47,520 nt of DNA. Origin: Flammeovirgaceae bacterium (lineage in GTDB: Bacteria > Bacteroidota > Bacteroidia > Cytophagales > Cyclobacteriaceae). The notes under the pieces are model-generated. The model was not told the DNA's origin and made no database searches. It worked only from the letters and a program-made list of their open reading frames with translations. Position numbers and translations under genes: made by a program. Shown piece after piece: positions 42,565 to 47,520 of the stretch (position 1 is the first letter of the stretch; every line of letters starts with the position of its first letter). The stretch is taken from positions 1-47,520 of the forward strand of contig JAJTHV010000047.1 of assembly GCA_021300095.1 (NCBI GenBank), written 5' to 3'.

Positions 42565-43500
42565 ATGAAAAGAAAAGCCATTATTACGTTTGCCGTAGGG
42601 TATCAGTTTGAGCACATTCAACACTTTATCTTGTCGTGTCAAACATTTTGCCCTGATGCAGATCTATTTATTTATGTGGGTAGCAATATTCGTGATCTTC
42701 AAGAGCAGTGTAAGTCATTCAGTAATGTAAAACTGATTCGTTACCAAGAATCGCTGCTCCCCAAAATACTTAGCAAGCTGGCAATGCAATCCGCTTGGGG
42801 TGGAAAAAAGCTCGCTCAACTTATACAACTCCTATATCATTGGCTAAATAAGTCAAATGGGTTAGAGATGTGGGCAACACCATTGGTACAGTTTATGGTG
42901 AAAAGATTCTTTTTGATTCAAAAATTAATGATCTCATTGCCTCATGAGCAAATTATGCTCACCGACATTCGCGATGTGTTGATCGTATCGGATCCTTTTG
43001 AGCAATTAGGTTCAAGCATGATTGTTACAGGCGAAGAACCGGTTGCTATTAAGGATAGCGACTTTAATCGAAGATGGTATGAGGCCACCTATTCGAAGGA
43101 GCAATTAACAATGATTGAAAACCTTCCAGTGCTGTGTGCAGGTGTTACGATCGGTTCACGTTATGCAATCGAACAATATGTGCGAGAAATGATTGAGGAA
43201 ACCTTTAACAATCTTCCCAAAATAGTAGGATTGTTGGGAGCCGATCAGGCTATTCACATGCACTTAATGTATAAGAGGCTTCAAGGAATCGAGAAGCGAA
43301 TAGAAAAGAACGGAAGCGGAGCAATTGCTACTTTGCATTATTCCTCTTTGGATGAATTTCAATTTGCAAACGGCACGATTACCAATAAGAAAGGCGCTTC
43401 TTTGAAAGTAGTCCATCAATACGATCGCCACCAGCATCTTGTTACCTACTTAAAAAATTACATTCTGGCTCAGTATCATTTAAGGGCGGATGCAAACTAA
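42565..43500 (+). CDS. Putative glycosyltransferase of uncertain family
   Basis: This 311-residue protein starts MKRKAIITFAVGYQFEHIQH, which resembles the first strand of a nucleotide-sugar fold. The segment IMLTDIRDVLIVSDPFEQLG near residues 132-151 has the acidic TDxRDVxxxxDPF pattern seen in some GT-A enzymes that bind a metal with two Asp. Later comes LCAGVTIGSRYA and a possible acceptor-side stretch GLLGADQAIHMHLMY. I cannot place it in a named family. Its place between two transferases in the cluster supports a role in the same polysaccharide. It overlaps the next gene by 11 bases. Confidence 0.6.
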   Translation: MKRKAIITFAVGYQFEHIQHFILSCQTFCPDADLFIYVGSNIRDLQEQCKSFSNVKLIRYQESLLPKILSKLAMQSAWGGKKLAQLIQLLYHWLNKSNGLEMWATPLVQFMVKRFFLIQKLMISLPHEQIMLTDIRDVLIVSDPFEQLGSSMIVTGEEPVAIKDSDFNRRWYEATYSKEQLTMIENLPVLCAGVTIGSRYAIEQYVREMIEETFNNLPKIVGLLGADQAIHMHLMYKRLQGIEKRIEKNGSGAIATLHYSSLDEFQFANGTITNKKGASLKVVHQYDRHQHLVTYLKNYILAQYHLRADAN

Positions 43501-44680
43501 ACGTACATATCTTTTTTTTTCGCTGCCTAAGCATGATGATGCATATACTTCTACCCCATGGCAGCTTGCACGTGAATTAGCTCTATTGCATGAAGTGATC
43601 TACGTAGATCACCCGTATAATTTCTGGGAAGCATTAAAACTATTTTCCACACCCAAAATACAATGGCGATTTAAATCCTATTTTAAATTTAGTGTAAAGG
43701 AATTAGAGGGAGTTAACGTTTTGCCAACTCCGTTTGTGTGGCCCACTCATTTTTTGCCAATAGGCAAGCTGCATCGCTTTTTTACAAATTGGAATGAAAA
43801 GATAGTGGCAAAACGTGTAAACTCTTTCTTGAAACAGCGTGACATCAAATCAGTAGTATATGTAAACTCATTTGAATTTTACTTCCCAACGTTTCAAAAC
43901 AAACTACGCACACGAATAAACACTTCGGTTTATCATTGCATTGATCCGATGATAAAAAAATATACACTTAAGCACGGGCCTGCCCTACAACAACAAGCGG
44001 CATCGAATGCGGAAATGATTATTACAACTGCACCTGCTTTAATGAAACAGTTTGAGGGTTGTGATTTCTCTACGGTAAATCTGGTGCCTAATGCAGCTAA
44101 CTTCCATTTATTCAATCAAGCCCTTCATGAAAATATACAAGTTCATCAGGCGATACCGTCAGGCAGAAAAACGATTGGATATTTAGGTAACATTGAGCGC
44201 AGAATTGATTTTCACTTGTTATTGCAATTGATGGAACGCCTTTCGGATTTTCAGCTTGTAATGGCCGGTCCAATTGAATTGAAATATGTTTCCGAGGAAG
44301 TTTTACATCACCCGCGCATAAAATTTATTGGCGCAGTCGCGCACCAAGATGCTCCTTCGGTATTGAAGGGATTTGATGTAGCAATCATTCCTTTCCGGAT
44401 AGATGAAGTGAGCGAAGGGATTTACCCTCTTAAGTTATTCGAATATTTGGCGACAGGCAAACCTGTTGTGACTACCAATTTTAATCCCTCTGTGTTGGGT
44501 GAATTAAGTCAGGTAGTAGAGATTGCCCAATCACCCAATCATTTTGTTGAATTAGTAGAACAAGCAGCGCAGTCAGATACATTACTTAATAGAGAAAAGA
44601 GGATAGCGATGGCTCGTGTTAATACATGGAAGGAGAGGGCGGAGTTATTTGATCAGTTAGTCCAGTTGAATGTAGCCTAA
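43490..44680 (+). CDS. GT-B glycosyltransferase (family 1/4-like)
   Basis: This 396-residue enzyme has two Rossmann-like halves. The N-terminal part (YLFFSLPKHDDAYTSTPWQL) binds the acceptor. The C-terminal part contains KTIGYLGNIERRIDFHLLLQ near residues 225-244. The family-typical end IIPFRIDEVSEGIYPLKLFE is near 302-321, followed by YLATGKPVVTT, where the Glu contacts the nucleotide-sugar. The donor is unknown. The ATG lies inside the end of the previous gene, which suggests tight co-translation. Confidence 0.88.
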   Translation: MQTKRTYLFFSLPKHDDAYTSTPWQLARELALLHEVIYVDHPYNFWEALKLFSTPKIQWRFKSYFKFSVKELEGVNVLPTPFVWPTHFLPIGKLHRFFTNWNEKIVAKRVNSFLKQRDIKSVVYVNSFEFYFPTFQNKLRTRINTSVYHCIDPMIKKYTLKHGPALQQQAASNAEMIITTAPALMKQFEGCDFSTVNLVPNAANFHLFNQALHENIQVHQAIPSGRKTIGYLGNIERRIDFHLLLQLMERLSDFQLVMAGPIELKYVSEEVLHHPRIKFIGAVAHQDAPSVLKGFDVAIIPFRIDEVSEGIYPLKLFEYLATGKPVVTTNFNPSVLGELSQVVEIAQSPNHFVELVEQAAQSDTLLNREKRIAMARVNTWKERAELFDQLVQLNVA

Positions 44681-44688
44681 AGGAGTTT

Positions 44689-45333
44689 ATGACAATAAAA
44701 GAATTGGTAAAAGGAAATGCCACTATCAAAAAATGGGTAATGACTATTTTATTCAGAAGTAGACCCTACGAGGCAAAAGTGAGATGGTATGTATGGTGCC
44801 TTTTTATTTTTCCGCGTTACTTTGAGAGAGGAATTAGCTGGTGTTCGCGCCTCGATTTAGTTCCGTTTAATAAGTTTTCTTTAGGATGCTATTCGCGCAT
44901 TGAAGATGGAGTAATCATTAATAATGGAATGGGTGATGTAATCATTGAAGATGAAGTTCATACGGGCGTTGGCTGTGTATTGATTGGTCCGATTACATTG
45001 CACAAGCATGTAGGCCTTTCGCAATATGTTCGCATTTTAGGAATGCATCATGGCATAGATCCTGATAAACCGCATCATCATCATCCATCAACTAAAGCTC
45101 CAGTTATTTTGGAAGAAGACGTTTTTGTTGGAACAGGCACGGTCATCATGGGCAAGAAAAATGGTGAACCTCTCGTGCTTGGAAAATATTGTCGCATAGG
45201 TGCCAATTCAGTAGTGATGACGGATATTCCTGCCTATTCTATTGCAGTAGGTAATCCGGCTAAGGTAGTGCGAATCTGGAACTTTGCTTTGCAGAAATGG
45301 GAAAAACCAGTTTCTAACAAATCAATTCTATAG
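44689..45333 (+). CDS. Hexapeptide-repeat acyltransferase
   Basis: This 214-residue left-handed beta-helix protein probably O-acetylates a sugar of the polysaccharide. Hexapeptide repeats run from about residue 75 to 180, including VIIEDEVHTGVGCVLIGPI and VILEEDVFVGTGTVIMG, then IGANSVVMTDIPAYSIAVGN. A His-rich loop (HHGIDPDKPHHHHP) near 120-133 may hold the catalytic His. The first 70 residues are basic and hydrophobic. An AGGAG lies three bases before the ATG, rare for this genome. It is the last gene of the forward block. Confidence 0.88.
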   Translation: MTIKELVKGNATIKKWVMTILFRSRPYEAKVRWYVWCLFIFPRYFERGISWCSRLDLVPFNKFSLGCYSRIEDGVIINNGMGDVIIEDEVHTGVGCVLIGPITLHKHVGLSQYVRILGMHHGIDPDKPHHHHPSTKAPVILEEDVFVGTGTVIMGKKNGEPLVLGKYCRIGANSVVMTDIPAYSIAVGNPAKVVRIWNFALQKWEKPVSNKSIL

Positions 45334-45665
45334 TCAGTGTTTCGAATTAGGCGCAATCACCCGATAGAAATATTTACATGGTTTCTCATGCCCTGATGAT
45401 GTCGGGGTTAATTTGTCTAGGTTAAATTTCTAAGTAGTCTGATACGATTGTAGCGGTCATTAGACCTGACAGTTCAGAGTATTTGTAAGTAAATTGACTA
45501 ACTCTTTAATTCCTATTGTATAATTTTGATTTAGTTTTTCCAATCATGGTTGGATTCCGAAATCTTACGAAAGTGAGTTAATTGTGTTGCGATGATAGCG
45601 ACCAAAGTTGACCACCATATTTCTAATGTGGAGATGATAGAACGTCTTCACAACTAATAGTGAAT
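45334..45665. other. 332-base non-coding junction between two convergent polysaccharide blocks
   Basis: No gene is seen here. The base composition is AT-rich. One exact TAnnTTTG octamer (TAATTTTG, 45521-45528, plus strand) has no plus-strand gene after it. A stretch at 45599-45618 reads as GTGGTCAACTTTGGTCGC on the minus strand and resembles the repeated ends of IS21-type elements in Bacteroidota, but there is no transposase. No strong terminator hairpin was found for either convergent block. Confidence 0.4.
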
Positions 45666-46574
45666 TTACTTGGCGAAAAGCATCTTATTGTTCTTTGCGC
45701 TTTTTCTGAATCGAGGATATAGGCGGATTAGGTCATACCACCAAATCAGCGTTAAGGAAACACCTTGAAGTAACAAAGCGGGTTGCTTCCAGAATTTAAG
45801 CCTAAACTTTAGATAATACCATTGAGTTTTGCAACCGATTTCCCAGTATATGTTTTTCCAGGCTGAAGTAGCTCGATTGAGCTGATAGCTATGTTTATTT
45901 TTATAGAATAAGCGAAACTCGCTTTCTAAAATCTTCATTCGCTTGGCTACTTTCTTAAATTGATCAACTCGGGGAGGATGGTGCACTCGCATCTCTGGTG
46001 AAAATCCAATTGTGCCAAGTTGTTGGATGCGCCACGCTAAGTCAGCATCTTCGTTGTGTGGAAAAGGAAATTGTTCATCAAAACCTCCTATTGCCATCAA
46101 GGCTTTTCGATGATATGCTGCATTGCAAGTAGGCACACTGCTATTTCCATTTTCGTTATCAATTTGATGTGTCATTGGCGTAATCTCATCTCGATCGGTA
46201 AAAGTACTACCTTGAACACCTACCCAATTTGTTTTAGAAAACACTGAAAAGATGGTTTGCAACCAGTTTGCGTCAGGTAGACAGTCATCGTCAGTAAAAG
46301 CAATCCACTGGCCTAGGGCATGTGCTGCGCCTTTATTTCGCGCAGCTGCCGGACCTCTATTACTTTGTTGAAGAAACATGAACTGCATAGACGTATTATT
46401 TTTATAAATCCGAAGAACTTCCTCCGTTCCATCAGTGCTTCCATCGTTCACTACAATTACTTCAAATAGATTGCGTGACAGTGTTTGAGCCTCTAGAGCA
46501 TCGAGGGTTTGCAGCAGAGATACTTTTCTGTTGTATGACGCAATAACAACGGAGATAATAGGTAAGTGTAACAT
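45666..46574 (-). CDS. Family 2 glycosyltransferase
   Basis: This 302-residue GT-A enzyme has PIISVVIASYNRKVSLLQTL at the start and VVNDGSTDGTEEVL near residues 41-54. GPAAARNKGAAHALG is near 74-88, and the metal motif FTDDDCLPDANW near 93-104. The acceptor-side loop PHNEDADLAWRIQQLG is near 171-186. The C-terminal 80 residues are basic and partly hydrophobic. It starts one base after the flippase gene on the same strand, so the two are co-transcribed. Confidence 0.9.
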   Translation of the reverse strand: MLHLPIISVVIASYNRKVSLLQTLDALEAQTLSRNLFEVIVVNDGSTDGTEEVLRIYKNNTSMQFMFLQQSNRGPAAARNKGAAHALGQWIAFTDDDCLPDANWLQTIFSVFSKTNWVGVQGSTFTDRDEITPMTHQIDNENGNSSVPTCNAAYHRKALMAIGGFDEQFPFPHNEDADLAWRIQQLGTIGFSPEMRVHHPPRVDQFKKVAKRMKILESEFRLFYKNKHSYQLNRATSAWKNIYWEIGCKTQWYYLKFRLKFWKQPALLLQGVSLTLIWWYDLIRLYPRFRKSAKNNKMLFAK

Positions 46575-46575
46575 C

Positions 46576-47520
46576 TTATTTTTTACTAATTGGATTTAAG
46601 GATAGAACGAGTTGTTGTTTTAATCTAAGAATAACCTGGCTGTAATGACCTGGAATGAGTTGAAGTGTATCTTGAAGATGAATGCCGCAGACTTTTTTAA
46701 GAAAGTAAGCCACCCACACAAGCCCGCTTAGTTCCACAATCACCATCGCCAACGGAGCGCCAAACACACCTAAAAACTTAATCAATACGAAACTTAAGAT
46801 AATGGTGAGGATACTATTGATTAATACGAGCCTAAATGCAAGCTGCGGTTTTCCCCAAGCAGTTACGGCACTTCCGAACGCGGCTCCAAAAGGGGTAATG
46901 CAGGTAGCAATAAAAACGTATATCGATAAATATACCCACGCATGTTGATAAGCAATTCCATTTAGCAGCGTCAACACGTACGGAGAAAGTGCCATTCCAA
47001 CCATAGACATTGGAATAGTTATCGAGAGTAGGAGTGAAATGGATTCATGAAAATGTTTTCGGGCCTGTTCAATGTTTCCGTTTTGGACACACTGTACGAG
47101 TGATGGAAATAAAATGGATTGAAATGAATTGTTAGGAAGCAACGCTACTTGAGCAAATCGCTGCGATACACCCAATAAAGCGGTGTGCTGTAAAGTAAGC
47201 AACGACCCTGTGATAAATAAACTGATGCGACTGGATACGGCAGAAGTTGCTTCACGAGCAGCGGCTACAAATCCAACACGCTTAACTAAAAAAAGTTGCT
47301 CTTTCGATAAAGTACAACTCATCATTTGTTTCAGAGGAATAAAAGGAAGCAGATAGACTACAGCGGATAAACTTGATACACCGAGTACTATAACAACATA
47401 CGGAAGAGAAAACTCCCATATAATAATTATAGCAATTCCGATGAAGATAAAAGTGCTATTGATAGCATTGGCAACTAAGATTGGCGCGAGTGTTAATTTC
47501 CCGCGCAAATAGAAAATGAG
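46576..47520 (-). CDS. Polysaccharide flippase/MATE-like membrane protein, C-terminal part
   Basis: The frame is open to the window edge, so the N-terminus lies outside; about 314 C-terminal residues are seen. At least eight hydrophobic segments are present, including FIGIAIIIIWEFSLPYVVIV and LINSILTIILSFVLIKFLGV. A central region (VAAAREATSAVSSRISLFIT) fits the repeat of Wzx-type flippases, which move lipid-linked sugar units across the inner membrane. The first in-frame TTG (47508) is not the true start. It is transcribed with the following glycosyltransferase. Confidence 0.85.
   Translation of the reverse strand, partial: LIFYLRGKLTLAPILVANAINSTFIFIGIAIIIIWEFSLPYVVIVLGVSSLSAVVYLLPFIPLKQMMSCTLSKEQLFLVKRVGFVAAAREATSAVSSRISLFITGSLLTLQHTALLGVSQRFAQVALLPNNSFQSILFPSLVQCVQNGNIEQARKHFHESISLLLSITIPMSMVGMALSPYVLTLLNGIAYQHAWVYLSIYVFIATCITPFGAAFGSAVTAWGKPQLAFRLVLINSILTIILSFVLIKFLGVFGAPLAMVIVELSGLVWVAYFLKKVCGIHLQDTLQLIPGHYSQVILRLKQQLVLSLNPISKK

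Noticed and set aside
45521-45528. An exact TAnnTTTG octamer on the plus strand considered as a promoter
   Set aside because: No plus-strand gene follows and no -33 element is at the usual distance; it is mentioned only as part of the junction.

Overview
The window looks like part of a chromosome from a member of the Bacteroidota, most likely the Cytophagales. The evidence is a secreted protease with a type IX secretion (T9SS) sorting tail, a long SecA without the usual C-terminal zinc tail, a DUF4834 protein beside dapF, a CarB that lacks its C-terminal regulatory domain, several promoters of the Bacteroidota form TAnnTTTG, and few Shine-Dalgarno sites. Species cannot be named from the sequence alone.

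Layout. 1-5.5 kb: a secreted protein cut by the window edge, secA, a decayed vapBC-type toxin-antitoxin pair, then DUF4834 and dapF. 5.7-11.5 kb: an FtsX/MacB-type permease and a TerB-like protein on the plus strand, facing carB across a two-way terminator. 11.7-15.2 kb: a T9SS-exported zinc metalloprotease. 15.3-23.5 kb: a membrane cluster of DUF58, MoxR ATPase, DUF4350, DUF4129, a polytopic membrane protein, SpoIIM-like protein and an M19 dipeptidase lipoprotein, with RDD and cytochrome b5-like genes running divergently. 23.6-25.2 kb: a sugar kinase and murQ (cell-wall sugar recycling). 25.2-28.8 kb: SprT-like protein, a small Ala-rich lipoprotein, the ribosome-assembly GTPases der and era, and initiator tRNA-Met. 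29-30.9 kb: a small secreted protein and a sodium/solute symporter. 31-34.8 kb: clpS, recR, an intact vapBC pair, an aspartate-type aminotransferase, a frameshifted heptose kinase gene and tRNA-His. 34.9-38.4 kb: dihydroorotase, a DEAD-box helicase, a membrane-anchored receiver protein and an Hpt protein. 38.6-47.5 kb: an exopolysaccharide cluster with a priming sugar transferase, UDP-glucose dehydrogenase, five glycosyltransferases or candidates, an acyltransferase and a flippase that runs off the window.

The genes suggest three themes. One is envelope maintenance: MoxR cluster, dipeptidase, sugar kinase/MurQ and DapF. The second is surface polysaccharide: the priming transferase, Ugd, glycosyltransferases and flippase act in one lipid-linked pathway, with the Hpt/receiver pair next door as a possible regulator. 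The third is ribosome assembly (era, der, initiator tRNA), with an unusual set of alternative hairpins ahead of era.

Three single-base frameshifts are visible (toxin, antitoxin, heptose kinase). They may be real decay or sequence errors; raw reads would decide. No CRISPR array, rRNA, intact insertion sequence or prophage was seen.
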